DNA of 64,000 nucleotides from Pseudomonas hamedanensis (GTDB taxonomy: Bacteria > Pseudomonadota > Gammaproteobacteria > Pseudomonadales > Pseudomonadaceae). Below the pieces are notes generated by a model. It worked only from the letters and a program-made list of their open reading frames with translations. It made no database searches and had not been told where the DNA came from. The DNA lies in NCBI RefSeq assembly GCF_014268595.2, contig NZ_CP077091.1:766501-830500 (forward strand), given 5' to 3'. Position 1 is the first letter of the stretch. The number at the start of each line of letters is the position of its first letter. Below are positions 27,951-37,715 of this stretch, piece by piece. Both the position numbers and the translations under genes were made by a program.

Positions 27951-29513
27951 ATGTTGGACGCCAATCTTAAAGCCCAGTTGAAATCGTACCTGGAACGGGT
28001 CACCCAACCGATCGAGATCGTTGCATCCCTCGACGACGGTGCGAAATCCCGTGAAATGCTCGACCTGCTCAAAGACGTTGCGAGTCTTTCGAGCCAGATT
28101 ACTCTGATCGACAGCGGTGACGACGCACGCAAGCCATCGTTCTCGATCAACCGCCCGGGCGCTGACATCAGTCTGCGTTTCGCCGGTATTCCGATGGGCC
28201 ACGAATTCACTTCGCTGGTACTGGCGCTGCTGCAAGTCGGCGGCCACCCATCCAAAGCCAGTGCTGAAGTCATCGAGCAGATTCGCTCGCTCAAAGGCGA
28301 GTTCAGCTTCGAGACCTACTTCTCGCTGTCTTGCCAGAACTGCCCGGACGTCGTTCAGGCGCTGAACCTGATGGCTGTGCTCAACCCGAACATTCGCCAC
28401 GTCGCCATCGACGGCGCGCTGTTCCAGGATGAAGTCAATGATCGCAAGATCATGGCCGTGCCGAGCATTTACCTGAACGGCGAAAACTTCGGCCAGGGCC
28501 GCATGGGCCTGGAAGAAATCCTCGCCAAGCTCGACACCGGTGCCATTGAGCGTCAGGCCGAGAAGATCAGCGCCAAGGAAGCCTTTGACGTGCTGGTCGT
28601 CGGCGGTGGCCCAGCCGGCGCTTCGGCCGCCATTTATGCAGCGCGTAAAGGCATTCGCACCGGCGTTGCCGCTGAGCGCTTCGGTGGTCAGGTGCTGGAC
28701 ACCATGGCCATTGAGAACTTCATTTCCGTACAGGAAACCGAAGGCCCGAAACTGGCCACGGCGCTGGAAGAACACGTCAAGCAGTACGACGTCGACATCA
28801 TGAATCTGCAACGCGCCGACAAGCTGATCCCTGGCAAGAATGGCGAACTGCACGAAGTCCGCTTCGCCAGTGGCGCGTCCCTTAAAGCCAAAAGCGTGAT
28901 TCTCGCGACCGGCGCACGCTGGCGTGAAATGAACGTGCCGGGCGAGCAGGAATACCGCAATAAAGGCGTGGCGTACTGCCCGCACTGCGACGGTCCGTTG
29001 TTCAAGGGCAAGCGCGTGGCAGTGATCGGTGGCGGCAACTCCGGCGTTGAAGCGGCCATCGATTTGGCCGGTATCGTGTCGCACGTAACGCTGCTGGAGT
29101 TCGACGTGCAACTGCGTGCCGACGCCGTGCTGCAACGCAAGTTGCACAGCCTGCCGAACGTGACAGTCATCACCAGTGCGCAAACCACTGAAGTGACTGG
29201 CAATGGAGAGAAGGTCAACGGCCTGCGCTACAAGGATCGCAACACCGATGAATTGCGCACGGTCGAGTTGGAAGGGATCTTTGTGCAGATCGGCCTGCTG
29301 CCTAACACCGATTGGCTCAAAGGCACCATCGAGCTGTCGCCGCGCGGGGAGATCATCGTCGATAACCGTGGCGAGACCTCGATCCCGGGCATCTTCGCCG
29401 CCGGTGACGTCACGACTGTGCCGTACAAGCAGATCGTTATTGCCGTGGGCGAGGGCGCCAAGGCATCGTTGAGTGCTTTCGATCACTTGATCCGGACTTC
29501 GGCACCGGCGTAA
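27951..29513 (+). CDS. ahpF: Alkyl hydroperoxide reductase subunit F AhpF
   Basis: A 520-aa FAD- and NADH-dependent disulfide reductase that recycles AhpC. The N-terminal double-thioredoxin-like domain carries CQNC at 128-131. The thioredoxin-reductase-like part starts near 210 ([19 protein letters not shown]), with the redox pair in YCPHCDG near 343-346 and the terminal FAD motif [14 protein letters not shown]. Organisation and length are standard. Confidence 0.97.
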   Translation: MLDANLKAQLKSYLERVTQPIEIVASLDDGAKSREMLDLLKDVASLSSQITLIDSGDDARKPSFSINRPGADISLRFAGIPMGHEFTSLVLALLQVGGHPSKASAEVIEQIRSLKGEFSFETYFSLSCQNCPDVVQALNLMAVLNPNIRHVAIDGALFQDEVNDRKIMAVPSIYLNGENFGQGRMGLEEILAKLDTGAIERQAEKISAKEAFDVLVVGGGPAGASAAIYAARKGIRTGVAAERFGGQVLDTMAIENFISVQETEGPKLATALEEHVKQYDVDIMNLQRADKLIPGKNGELHEVRFASGASLKAKSVILATGARWREMNVPGEQEYRNKGVAYCPHCDGPLFKGKRVAVIGGGNSGVEAAIDLAGIVSHVTLLEFDVQLRADAVLQRKLHSLPNVTVITSAQTTEVTGNGEKVNGLRYKDRNTDELRTVELEGIFVQIGLLPNTDWLKGTIELSPRGEIIVDNRGETSIPGIFAAGDVTTVPYKQIVIAVGEGAKASLSAFDHLIRTSAPA

Positions 29514-29528
29514 TTGCCAAGTCGGAAA

Positions 29529-29562
29529 TGAAAAAACCCATGAGCGATCATGGGTTTTTTTA
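29529..29562 (+). terminator. ahpF terminator
   Basis: AACCCATGA / TCATGGGTT stem with A-rich left and T-rich right flanks, 17 bp after the ahpF stop. It could also work in the other direction. Confidence 0.88.
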
Positions 29563-29592
29563 TGCCTGACTCAAATCCAATTGTTGGCCTTC

Positions 29593-29671
29593 GCCTGCTC
29601 GCGATGACGGTAGCGAATTCAATACTTTATTGACTGACAGACCGCTTTCGCGAGCAGGCTCGCTCCCACAA
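29593..29671. repeat. REPIN between ahpF and gloA, left arm truncated
   Basis: A complete inverse arm (CTTTCGCGAGCAGGCTCGCTCCCAC) at the right and only the CCTGCTCGCGA core of the forward arm at the left. Confidence 0.8.
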
Positions 29672-29688
29672 GTAAACCGGTCAGTCAG

Positions 29689-30210
29689 TTACAGCGGCGC
29701 AGGCTGGATGATCTCGACCCAGTAACCGTCCGGATCCTTGATGAACGCCAGGCTTTTCATGCGGCCATCGCTCAGGCGCTTCTGGAAATCACAGCCCAGT
29801 TCTTCAAAACGTGCGCATGCGGCAACGATATCCGGCACCGAAATGCAGATGTGGCCGAAACCACGCGGGTCAGTGTTGCCGTTGTGGTAGGCGAAGTCGG
29901 CATCGTTTTCGGTGCCGTGGTTATGGGTCAATTCGAGAATGCCGGGGATCGACTTCATCCATTGCGTGCGGGCAGCGGCATCGGCGGGGATCTGCGCTTT
30001 ATCCACCAGGGCGAGGAAGTACAGGCTGAACTCGGCTTCCGGAAAATCGCGCTTCTCGACCAGCGAAAACCCCAGCACGCGGGTATAGAAATCCAGCGAC
30101 CGGGTGATGTCCTTCACGCGCAGCATGGTGTGGTTGAACACGAAGTTACGGGTTGCGCTGTCTGGCGTGGCGGTAACGCCGGGGAAAGTGTTCAGTTCGT
30201 TGAGGCTCAT
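29689..30210 (-). CDS. gloA: Lactoylglutathione lyase (glyoxalase I) GloA
   Basis: A 173-aa VOC-superfamily enzyme converting the methylglyoxal-glutathione hemithioacetal to S-lactoylglutathione. It has [22 protein letters not shown] near residue 27, ELTHNHGTE near 98 and [11 protein letters not shown] near 122, with ligands as in glyoxalase I of this longer class. The ATG at 30210 has GGAGGG upstream; an upstream extension to 30303 is rejected. Confidence 0.94.
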   Translation of the reverse strand: MSLNELNTFPGVTATPDSATRNFVFNHTMLRVKDITRSLDFYTRVLGFSLVEKRDFPEAEFSLYFLALVDKAQIPADAAARTQWMKSIPGILELTHNHGTENDADFAYHNGNTDPRGFGHICISVPDIVAACARFEELGCDFQKRLSDGRMKSLAFIKDPDGYWVEIIQPAPL

Positions 30211-30350
30211 GAGCCCTCCAATAACTATGGGCGAGTGGATGGACGCAATGATACGCAAGCCTGCCAGCATCACCAAATGAAAGGGCAAGCTTGCTCTGCG
30301 CACGGGCGAGGCTCAGACTTTGCAGCTCATCTCTGCGAGTGCGTGCGCTA

Positions 30351-30869
30351 ATGATCCGAGTGTTCAAGTCTGGGTTGGTTCTATTGGCCGTGGTTGCGGT
30401 CGGCACTTCGGTGTTCGCCGCCGAACCGCAAATTACCTGGCCAGCGGGCTGGGTAGTCGCGAAGCTTGCCGACGCGACGCCGTCGGTTTCCCGTCAGCGA
30501 GCCGTGAAAAATGATGCCGATGGCAATCAGGTAATGGTCATGGAGTTGACCATGACGCCGGTTGAAAGCGGGCATCAAGTCAACTTGCAGGGCGTGTTGA
30601 TGGAAATGCGCAAATCCATCCAGAAGGATTTTTTCCAGAGCGGTTACCAAAGTGTGTGCAACAAAGTGCATGCGTCAACGCTGGGGTCTTTGCCAGCGCT
30701 GGAGACGACCTGCACCATCACTGAGAACGGTCGCCATGTGCTGTCGCAAACACTGGTCGCCGCAGTCGAGGCGGGCCGGGCTTATGTTCTTTCCTATGCA
30801 GGGCAGGCAGAGGTTTATAAGGCGAGCACCGAGGAAATAGTCGCGGCAAGAAACAGCCTGAAACTTTAG
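30351..30869 (+). CDS. Exported hypothetical protein, 172 aa
   Basis: Signal peptide MIRVFKSGLVLLAVVAVGTS with cleavage near VFA-AE, then a periplasmic domain of about 148 aa with two Cys (SVCNKVH and ETTCTIT) that could form a disulfide. No recognised family. The ATG at 30351 is chosen for the signal peptide; the open frame goes 20 codons further. Divergent from gloA. Confidence 0.72.
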   Translation: MIRVFKSGLVLLAVVAVGTSVFAAEPQITWPAGWVVAKLADATPSVSRQRAVKNDADGNQVMVMELTMTPVESGHQVNLQGVLMEMRKSIQKDFFQSGYQSVCNKVHASTLGSLPALETTCTITENGRHVLSQTLVAAVEAGRAYVLSYAGQAEVYKASTEEIVAARNSLKL

Positions 30870-31048
30870 CAGAGTGTTATTTTGTGACAGGGTTAAATAG
30901 CCGAAGGGATTAAGCACAAAGTTGGACGTTGCACCGCAATCGCAACATTACGCAGCAAAATGTTTAGCGGTTCACCGCCCTTACGCTAGCAAATGCTGGC
31001 AACTTGCAGGATGAAAATCATTTCATTTGTTAAATATTGTCAATAAAA

Positions 31049-31076
31049 AAGCCCTGCTTCTGGCAGGGCTTTTTGT
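31049..31076. terminator. Bidirectional terminator between the exported protein gene and mvaU
   Basis: AGCCCTGC-TTCT-GGCAGGGCT stem flanked by six A and five T, lying between two convergent genes and closest to the mvaU stop. Confidence 0.88.
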
Positions 31077-31086
31077 TGGCGGAAGA

Positions 31087-31452
31087 TTAACCGCGCAACC
31101 AGGAATCAACGGTAGCTGCACCGTATTGTTCCTTCCAGGCCTTCAGGCCGCGGTGGTTGCCGCCCTTGGTTTCGATCAACTCGCCGGTGTGCGGGTTCTG
31201 ATAAACCTTGACCACGCGGGCGCGACGGGTTTTAGGCGCTGCGGACACTTGCAGGCCCGATTTTGCCGGGTTCGGATCGAGAATGGCGATGATGTCTTTC
31301 AGGCCTTTGCCGTAGGTTTTCATCAGCCCCTGGAGCTTTTCTTCGAATTCGATTTCTTTCTTGAGCCCGGCATCGTTCTTCAGCGATTCCAGCTGCTTGA
31401 GCTGTTCCTGAAGGGCCTTTTCAGCTGCACGAAATTCAGCGAGTCTGGACAA
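31087..31452 (-). CDS. mvaU: H-NS-family nucleoid protein MvaU, TTG start
   Basis: A 121-aa silencer protein of the MvaT/MvaU family. The N-terminal coiled-coil oligomerisation part begins M(S)RLAEFRAAEKALQEQL. The C-terminal AT-hook-like domain has TGELIETKGGNHRGLKAWK. The MvaU-type N-terminus begins at a TTG codon at 31452, with GGAG eight bases upstream. The only upstream in-frame start would add 14 residues without a ribosome-binding site. It represses AT-rich, often horizontally acquired, genes. The 184-bp upstream stretch is AT-rich. Confidence 0.9.
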   Translation of the reverse strand: MSRLAEFRAAEKALQEQLKQLESLKNDAGLKKEIEFEEKLQGLMKTYGKGLKDIIAILDPNPAKSGLQVSAAPKTRRARVVKVYQNPHTGELIETKGGNHRGLKAWKEQYGAATVDSWLRG

Positions 31453-31678
31453 TATCTTTACTCCAATAGTGTGTTTAGCTGATACCAACCGCAAACAAAG
31501 CTATAAGCCGGGAGCCTTGAAGCGACTCGGTGATAAATGGCTTACCCGCCAGTTTTGCTCAGGTTGAAAAAATTGTAGTAGTTAATCGCCCCAGAGTAAA
31601 TCCTGATCTTGTCTTCATGTAACAACAGCGCTTTTTTGTATCAATTTGGTGCGCCGGTCCGGTCGTTGTGTCATGTAG

Positions 31679-33214
31679 TTAATGGTGACTTAATGCGCTG
31701 ATGAAATCCGCGGCCGGCATTGGTTTGCCGAACAAATAGCCTTGCAGGAAGTTGACGTGGTGCGCGGTCAGATAATCAGCCTGGGCCTGAGTTTCGACAC
31801 CTTCGGCAACAATACCCAGGTCGAGCTTGGCCGAGAGTTCGATAATCGTGTCCAGAATATGCCGCGACAACGCGTCGATGCCGATCATCGCGACAAAACT
31901 TTGATCGATCTTGAGGAAGTCCACATTGAATTTGCGCAAGTAGCCGAGGCTGGAGTGGCCGGTGCCGAAATCGTCGATCGCGATCTTCACGCCCAGCAAG
32001 TGCAGTTGCTCAAACAATTGACGGGTAATGTCGGTGGGTTCAATCAGCTCTCGTTCCGTCAACTCCAACACCAGGCTTACGCTGCCAGCGACAAAGGCGT
32101 CGAGGAATTCGCGGCAGTCCTCGACCAGATCCAGATCCCGGCAATGGCTGGCAGTAATGTTGATACCGATGTGAAACGGTGTGGCGAACGTTGCCGAGTG
32201 CGGTCCCAGCAGGGCCGCGGTCTGCTGCATCAGTGAACGCGTCATGGGCACGATCAGCCCCGAATGCTCGGCGAAGGGAATAAACAGGTCCGGGCGCACC
32301 AGGCCCTCCTTGGGGTGATTCCAGCGCATCAGGACTTCGGCGCCTGACCATGCCTTGCTGTCACCATGAACCACCGGCTGGAAGTACGGAATGAACTCGC
32401 CGGCCTCCAGCGCACGGAGCATTTCGTGGCTCGGCGAGGTCGAGCGCTTCTGCACGATATGGCCAATGGCACCCGAGACCACGCCGAAAAAAATCAGCAG
32501 ACTGAACAAGGGCGGGTATTCGTCCGCCATGTAGCGCCAGACTTGCCCCTGCGGGAAACCCGCTGCGACGCTGAACGCGTAACGCGCGGAGTTCAGCGTG
32601 CTTTGCGCCACGGGCAGAGCGGGAAGCTCGCCCTGGTGCACGCTGCCGTCGGCGGACAGCCAATTCTCACCGACTTGCAGCACGAGCAAGGTCTGCCGGC
32701 CGATCAGGCGCAGGATGTTGCTCAGGTGATAGCCATCAAGCGTGGTCAGCGCGCCGCCGCGACCGTCGCTGAGGCGGTACACCAGCAGCGCGGTGTTGGG
32801 AGTTACCGGGTTACCGTTCATGAGCCACAGTTTGCCGGCGTGATAATCGCCCGCGTTGACCGCTTCCTTGAAGTCGCCGAACAGCGAGCTGCAATACAGG
32901 TCGTTGTCCCACACCAGATTGGTCGAGCGCACGAAGGGGCGACGGGTGACCTGTTCGCGCAAGGCCAGTTTCACCTCTTCGCAGGTTTTCCCGGCCAGTG
33001 GCAGCAGATCCCGGGCGGCCTGCGCGGTGTTGTCGAGCATTAACTCGAACTGGCGCAGCGCTTCCTCGGCGGTGTGCTGCGAACTTTGCTGCAAGGTGCG
33101 CTCAGCCTGCATATACAGAATCACGCTACCGAGCACGATGGGCAGCAGGCCGCTGAGCAGTGTCACGATGATGCGCGTGCTGCGCTTGCGGCGGGGTCTC
33201 ACGGTGAGCGGCAT
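31679..33214 (-). CDS. CSS-motif sensor EAL-domain c-di-GMP phosphodiesterase
   Basis: A 511-aa membrane protein: TM1 about 14-36, periplasmic domain with the CSS motif at 108-110 (and a Cys near 78), TM2 about 232-255, then a cytoplasmic EAL domain. The active residues look complete: EVL in GAEVLMRWNHP, the Asn in GINITASH, ELTERELI, IDDFGTGHSS, LKIDQSF and VAEGVET. Such proteins degrade c-di-GMP and are tuned by periplasmic thiol state. The ATG at 33214 is preferred over a 100-codon upstream extension that crosses the LysR gene's 3' end region. Confidence 0.9.
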   Translation of the reverse strand: MPLTVRPRRKRSTRIIVTLLSGLLPIVLGSVILYMQAERTLQQSSQHTAEEALRQFELMLDNTAQAARDLLPLAGKTCEEVKLALREQVTRRPFVRSTNLVWDNDLYCSSLFGDFKEAVNAGDYHAGKLWLMNGNPVTPNTALLVYRLSDGRGGALTTLDGYHLSNILRLIGRQTLLVLQVGENWLSADGSVHQGELPALPVAQSTLNSARYAFSVAAGFPQGQVWRYMADEYPPLFSLLIFFGVVSGAIGHIVQKRSTSPSHEMLRALEAGEFIPYFQPVVHGDSKAWSGAEVLMRWNHPKEGLVRPDLFIPFAEHSGLIVPMTRSLMQQTAALLGPHSATFATPFHIGINITASHCRDLDLVEDCREFLDAFVAGSVSLVLELTERELIEPTDITRQLFEQLHLLGVKIAIDDFGTGHSSLGYLRKFNVDFLKIDQSFVAMIGIDALSRHILDTIIELSAKLDLGIVAEGVETQAQADYLTAHHVNFLQGYLFGKPMPAADFISALSHH

Positions 33215-33329
33215 GGACGCATCCTGTTGCGATGAAGTGGGGCGCTTGAGTTCAGGCCTGGCGACGGCGCGGCGCCGGACAAACGTTGAAGCAAAAGGGA
33301 GGATAGATGGCGGATGACGCTTGTGCCGC

Positions 33330-34202
33330 TCATTGTTGGGAGACGGTTGTCGCCAGCTTGATAAAGGCCAGCGCTGCCGGTGAGGCCTGGCGCTGATCAA
33401 GCACGGCCAGACCGACCTGACGCTTGACGGCCGGCAGCAAGGGCCGTTTCTCGTAACCCGCGCTGACGTCGTCCGGTAATGAGCTCGCAGCGACAATTGT
33501 GATCGCGTCGCCACGGCTGACCGTGTCGAGGGTGCTGATCAGTTGCGAGCAACGATAACGGATGTTCGGTTGCAACCGCGCCGCCATGAACAGTCGCGAC
33601 ACCAATTCTGCGGAACCTGCCTCGGTGAGCACAAACGGGTCGTCGCACAGGTCCTTGAGTCTCAACGCTGACTGCGCCGCCAGTTGATGTCCGCGTGGGA
33701 GCAGCGCGACCATTTGATCTTCGAGCAAGGCGAAGGTGTCGAAACGCTCTTCGGGCAGCACCACGAATCCGACGTCGATGCGCCGCTCCTCCAGCCATTG
33801 AATAACTTGCCGATCCGGCCCTTCATCGATGTGCACTTCGATGCCCGGATGCGCCTGGCGAAAGCGCTGCAGAATCTTCGGTAACAGCCTGATCGACGAG
33901 GTCGGGCCGAACGAGCCGATGCGCAGCGTGCCGGTTTTCATGCCACGTGCATCCGCCGCTTCCTGGCGCAAGGTGTTGGCGAGGCCGAGCATCGCCCGGG
34001 CGCGCAGCAGCAGTTGTTCGCCGATATCGCTGAGTTCGACGTGGGATTGATGGCGCCGCAGCAGCTCGATACCCAGTTCCTGCTCAAGGGATTTCATCGC
34101 GTGGGACACCGCAGACTGCGAGATCCCCAGGCGCTGGGCGGCGAGGGTAAAGCCACGCAGTTCGGCCACGCGCGAAAATATTTCCAGTTGCGTGAGGGTC
34201 AT
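33330..34202 (-). CDS. LysR-family transcriptional regulator
   Basis: A 290-aa LTTR with an N-terminal winged HTH (1-60, LTLAAQRLGISQSAVSHAMKSLE) and a substrate-binding-like effector domain (about 88-285). The start lies back to back with an EamA transporter gene (78-bp gap), the usual arrangement for a LysR regulator and its target. The ligand is unknown. Confidence 0.88.
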   Translation of the reverse strand: MTLTQLEIFSRVAELRGFTLAAQRLGISQSAVSHAMKSLEQELGIELLRRHQSHVELSDIGEQLLLRARAMLGLANTLRQEAADARGMKTGTLRIGSFGPTSSIRLLPKILQRFRQAHPGIEVHIDEGPDRQVIQWLEERRIDVGFVVLPEERFDTFALLEDQMVALLPRGHQLAAQSALRLKDLCDDPFVLTEAGSAELVSRLFMAARLQPNIRYRCSQLISTLDTVSRGDAITIVAASSLPDDVSAGYEKRPLLPAVKRQVGLAVLDQRQASPAALAFIKLATTVSQQ

Positions 34203-34280
34203 GAGTATTTGCTCATTTTACGATGACGGATAATGAGCGGGATGATACGCCATCCCTTTACGGTATGGGTCTGGAGTGTC

Positions 34281-35228
34281 ATGCGTAACCTTGAGCAAGC
34301 CCATCGGGGCGAATCCGCTATGCCGGTGTACGTGACGCTGGCGGCCGTCACCATGATCTGGGGCGGGACCTTTGTCGCCGGGCGTTTTCTCGCCGGCAGT
34401 CTCAGTCCGATGTTCGCCGCCAGTCTGCGCTTTTTGCTGGCCAGTGCCGCGTTGCTCGGCTTCCTGTGGCTGGCGCGCATTCCACTGGCGCGGCCGACGG
34501 CACGGCAGTGGTTGCAGCTGAGTCTTCTGGGCTTGTTCGGGATTTTCTTCTACAACCTGTGCTTCTTTTATGGTCTGCAATACATCAACGCTTCACGCGC
34601 CTCGTTGATTGTCGCGTTGAATCCGGCGGTGATCGGCCTGGCTTCCTGGCTACTGTTCAAGGAGCGTCTCGGGCGAGTGAAAGTCACCGGCATCGTCCTC
34701 TGCATCGCCGGTGCCAGTCTGGTCATTGTCAGTCGCAACCCGCAGTTGCTGGCGGCAACCGCGGATGCGTGGGTCGGCGACCTGTTGATATTGGGTTGCG
34801 TGGTGGGTTGGGGCGTTTATTCGCTGTGTTCCCGCAGCCTCAATCAGAGCCTGGGGCCGCTGCAGACGGTCACTTACTCAATCCTTATTGGCACTGCCAT
34901 GTTGTGGATTTTGGCGGTCGTTCGTGGCGAACTGAGCTGGACTGCGCTGATCGAGCTTGGCACTGCGCAATGGTTGAGCCTGATCTATCTCGGCGTCTTC
35001 GGCTCGGCGCTGGCTTACATCGGTTATTACGATGGCATCCGTAAAATCGGCGCGACGCGCAGCGGCGTCTTCATCGCCCTGAACCCGCTGACGGCGGTAA
35101 TGCTGGGTGCGTTACTGCTCGGCGAGCAACTGACCCCCGCCATGTATCTGGGTGCAACATTGATTCTGCTGGGCATTTATCTGTGTAACAAAACCCTTGC
35201 ACCGATGGCAAAAAAGCGGATTTTATAG
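34281..35228 (+). CDS. EamA/DMT-family transporter
   Basis: About 315 aa with ten hydrophobic segments in two EamA repeats (first starting PVYVTLAAVTMIWGGTF, second near residue 160). Two starts are plausible: 34281 with GGAG upstream, chosen, or 34320. Likely an inner-membrane exporter or importer of a metabolite controlled by the divergent LysR gene. Confidence 0.85.
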   Translation: MRNLEQAHRGESAMPVYVTLAAVTMIWGGTFVAGRFLAGSLSPMFAASLRFLLASAALLGFLWLARIPLARPTARQWLQLSLLGLFGIFFYNLCFFYGLQYINASRASLIVALNPAVIGLASWLLFKERLGRVKVTGIVLCIAGASLVIVSRNPQLLAATADAWVGDLLILGCVVGWGVYSLCSRSLNQSLGPLQTVTYSILIGTAMLWILAVVRGELSWTALIELGTAQWLSLIYLGVFGSALAYIGYYDGIRKIGATRSGVFIALNPLTAVMLGALLLGEQLTPAMYLGATLILLGIYLCNKTLAPMAKKRIL

Positions 35229-35333
35229 AGGCAGCAGACAAGCCGGGTTACGCTGTGTAGAATCGGTTTACGCATACAATAATAATCGTCTTCTGGCAGC
35301 AGAAGCCTCGCCCGCAAGAGCCTTAGGTCGACA

Positions 35334-35429
35334 ATGAAGATATTCGGGTTTCAACTGATCTACGGTGACTTCCTCGCCCGCAGTGTGCGTGGCATCTCCT
35401 GCGCGCCACCCCAGACCTCACATGACTGA
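35334..35429 (+). CDS. Possible 31-aa small protein upstream of hpd
   Basis: An ATG-initiated frame of 31 codons (MKIFGFQLIYGDFLARSVRG...) ends 43 bp before the hpd ATG. AGG lies seven bases before its start. The hydrophobic/aromatic opening and basic middle are not obviously random, but the frame is short and unsupported by any family that I can name. It could be a leader peptide for hpd or a chance frame. Confidence 0.38.
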   Translation: MKIFGFQLIYGDFLARSVRGISCAPPQTSHD

Positions 35430-35472
35430 CAAATAACCCTGGTTAATTGATAAGAAATGATGAGGCGCCACC

Positions 35473-36549
35473 ATGGCAGATTTATACGAAAACCCAATGG
35501 GCCTGATGGGCTTTGAGTTCATCGAGTTCGCATCGCCGACGCCCGGCACGCTGGAGCCGATCTTCGAGATCATGGGCTTCACCAAGGTCGCGACCCACCG
35601 TTCCAAGAACGTGCACCTGTACCGCCAGGGCGCGATCAACCTGATCCTCAACAACGAACCCAACAGCGTCGCCTCGTACTTTGCCGCCGAACATGGCCCG
35701 TCGGTGTGCGGCATGGCGTTCCGTGTCAAGGACTCGCAAAAGGCCTACTGCCGCGCACTGGAACTCGGCGCGCAGCCGATCCACATCGAAACCGGTCCGA
35801 TGGAACTGAACCTGCCGGCGATCAAAGGCATTGGCGGCGCGCCGTTGTACCTGATCGACCGTTTTGGCGAAGGCAGTTCGATCTATGACATCGACTTCGT
35901 GTTCATCGAAGGCGTTGACCGCAACCCGGTCGGCGCCGGCCTGAAGATCATCGATCACCTGACCCACAACGTGTATCGCGGCCGCATGGCCTATTGGGCG
36001 AACTTCTACGAGAAGCTGTTCAACTTCCGCGAGATCCGCTACTTCGACATCAAAGGCGAATACACCGGCCTGACCTCGAAAGCCATGACGGCACCGGACG
36101 GCATGATCCGCATCCCGTTGAACGAAGAATCGTCCAAGGGCGCCGGCCAGATCGAAGAGTTCCTGATGCAGTTCAACGGCGAGGGCATCCAGCACGTTGC
36201 GTTCCTGACCGACGACCTGATCAAGACTTGGGATCAACTGAAGAAAATCGGCATGCGCTTCATGACCGCACCGCCAGACACCTACTACGAAATGCTCGAA
36301 GGGCGTCTGCCGAACCACGGCGAGCCGGTCGATCAACTGCAATCGCGCGGTATCCTGCTGGATGGCGCGTCGGAGCAGGGCGACAAGCGCCTGCTGCTGC
36401 AGATCTTCTCGGAAACCCTGATGGGGCCGGTGTTCTTCGAGTTTATCCAGCGCAAGGGCGATGACGGTTTCGGCGAGGGCAACTTCAAGGCCCTGTTCGA
36501 ATCCATCGAGCGCGATCAGGTGCGTCGTGGTGTGCTTGCCACCGAGTAA
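35473..36549 (+). CDS. hpd: 4-hydroxyphenylpyruvate dioxygenase
   Basis: Converts 4-hydroxyphenylpyruvate to homogentisate in tyrosine breakdown and pyomelanin formation. It is 358 aa, the length of Pseudomonas HPPD, with two VOC modules. Iron ligands are visible as His in [12 protein letters not shown] (near 162), His in [11 protein letters not shown] (near 240) and Glu in [21 protein letters not shown] (near 322). It is monocistronic with a terminator; hmgA and the rest of the pathway are not in the window. Confidence 0.96.
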   Translation: MADLYENPMGLMGFEFIEFASPTPGTLEPIFEIMGFTKVATHRSKNVHLYRQGAINLILNNEPNSVASYFAAEHGPSVCGMAFRVKDSQKAYCRALELGAQPIHIETGPMELNLPAIKGIGGAPLYLIDRFGEGSSIYDIDFVFIEGVDRNPVGAGLKIIDHLTHNVYRGRMAYWANFYEKLFNFREIRYFDIKGEYTGLTSKAMTAPDGMIRIPLNEESSKGAGQIEEFLMQFNGEGIQHVAFLTDDLIKTWDQLKKIGMRFMTAPPDTYYEMLEGRLPNHGEPVDQLQSRGILLDGASEQGDKRLLLQIFSETLMGPVFFEFIQRKGDDGFGEGNFKALFESIERDQVRRGVLATE

Positions 36550-36567
36550 TCGGCAACTGAAATGAAA

Positions 36568-36605
36568 AATCCCGGCCTGCAGCGATGCAGAGCCGGGATT
36601 TTTTA
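36568..36605 (+). terminator. hpd terminator
   Basis: AATCCCGGC / GCCGGGATT stem, which can extend through an inner CTGCA/TGCAG pairing, followed by six T. Confidence 0.9.
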
Positions 36606-36628
36606 TGCCTCACACAGATAACAAAAAA

Positions 36629-36719
36629 TGTGGGAGCGGGCTTGCTCGCGAATTCGGTCTACCATTCAACAATGAGGCTGACTGAACGGATGCCTTCGCG
36701 AGCAAGCCCGCTCCCACAT
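36629..36719. repeat. REPIN between hpd and rarD
   Basis: Forward arm GTGGGAGCGGGCTTGCTCGC and inverse arm CTTCGCGAGCAAGCCCGCTC with a spacer of about 38 bp. It lies between convergent genes. Confidence 0.92.
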
Positions 36720-36737
36720 TTTGAACTGAGCAGGGCT

Positions 36738-37619
36738 TTAAGGGCGGCGCTGGCGCATCAGGTGTTTAAAACCTTCGAAAACCAGCACCAGCACCGCCAG
36801 CCAGATCGGTATGTACGTCAGCCATTCGCCCGGCTTGATGCTCTCGCCCAGCAGCAGCGCTACCGCCAGCAACAGCACCGGCTCGACGTAACTCAACAGG
36901 CCAAACAGACTGAAAGGCAACAACCGGCTGGCAATGATGTAAACCACCAGTGCCGACGCGCTGATCAGGCCGAGCAACGGGATCAGCCACATCAGTCCCG
37001 GGTATTGAGCAAACACCGCCAGGCCTTGCTCGCCACCCCGCACAAACCACCAGGCGACCGGCAGCATCAACGTCATGTCCACCCACAATCCGCCCAGGTT
37101 GTCGGTGTTCAGGTGTTTACGCAGCACGAAATACAGCGGATAGCCGACCACGACCAGCAGCGTCGCCCAGGAGAAACCGCCGACCTGATACAACTCGTTC
37201 AACACGCCAAGGCAGGCAAGAAACACCGCGATTTTTTGCAGATACGACAAGCTTTCGCCGTAGGCGATTCGCCCGGTCAGCACCATCGCCAGTGGCAGCA
37301 GGAAATAGCCGAGCGACACGTCGAGGCTGTAGTCATTGAGTGGCGCCCACATGAACAGCCACAACTGCACGCCCAGCAGCGCGGACGACATGATCAGACC
37401 CGCGAGCCGCTTTGGTTTCGCCATCATCAGCCGGACGAGTTCCAGCACCCGCCGCCATTCGCCGGAGACCAGCATGAACACGGTCATGCAGGGCACGGTC
37501 AACAGCATCCGCCAGCCAAAGATTTCCACGCCGCTCAACGGGGTGAGCAGCGAAGTGTAGTAATACATGACGGCGAACAGCACCGAGGCTGAAACCGATA
37601 GAGCGATACCTTTAGACAA
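36738..37619 (-). CDS. rarD: EamA-family permease RarD
   Basis: A 293-aa polytopic membrane protein with about ten TM segments. The opening MSKGIALSVSASVLFAVMYYY, the GWRMLLTVPC motif and GYPLYFVLR are characteristic of the RarD (chloramphenicol-sensitive) branch of the DMT superfamily. The substrate is unknown. Monocistronic. Confidence 0.88.
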   Translation of the reverse strand: MSKGIALSVSASVLFAVMYYYTSLLTPLSGVEIFGWRMLLTVPCMTVFMLVSGEWRRVLELVRLMMAKPKRLAGLIMSSALLGVQLWLFMWAPLNDYSLDVSLGYFLLPLAMVLTGRIAYGESLSYLQKIAVFLACLGVLNELYQVGGFSWATLLVVVGYPLYFVLRKHLNTDNLGGLWVDMTLMLPVAWWFVRGGEQGLAVFAQYPGLMWLIPLLGLISASALVVYIIASRLLPFSLFGLLSYVEPVLLLAVALLLGESIKPGEWLTYIPIWLAVLVLVFEGFKHLMRQRRP

Positions 37620-37715
37620 ACTGTCCTCGCGGGTAGGAGATCAAACGGGGCGCGCAGGATACGTGGTTTCTGTGCTGAATATTGGCCGGATGCTCATGAT
37701 TTTCAACATGGCGCG

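Noticed and set aside
27717-29486. A 589-codon open frame on the minus strand
   Set aside because: It lies opposite ahpC and ahpF, both of which have all redox motifs. It has shadow-like composition and no sensible start.
33215-33514. A 100-residue N-terminal extension of the EAL protein
   Set aside because: It is Arg/Pro/Ser-rich, overlaps the LysR gene end on the same strand, and precedes a well-placed ATG followed by a typical basic tail and TM helix.
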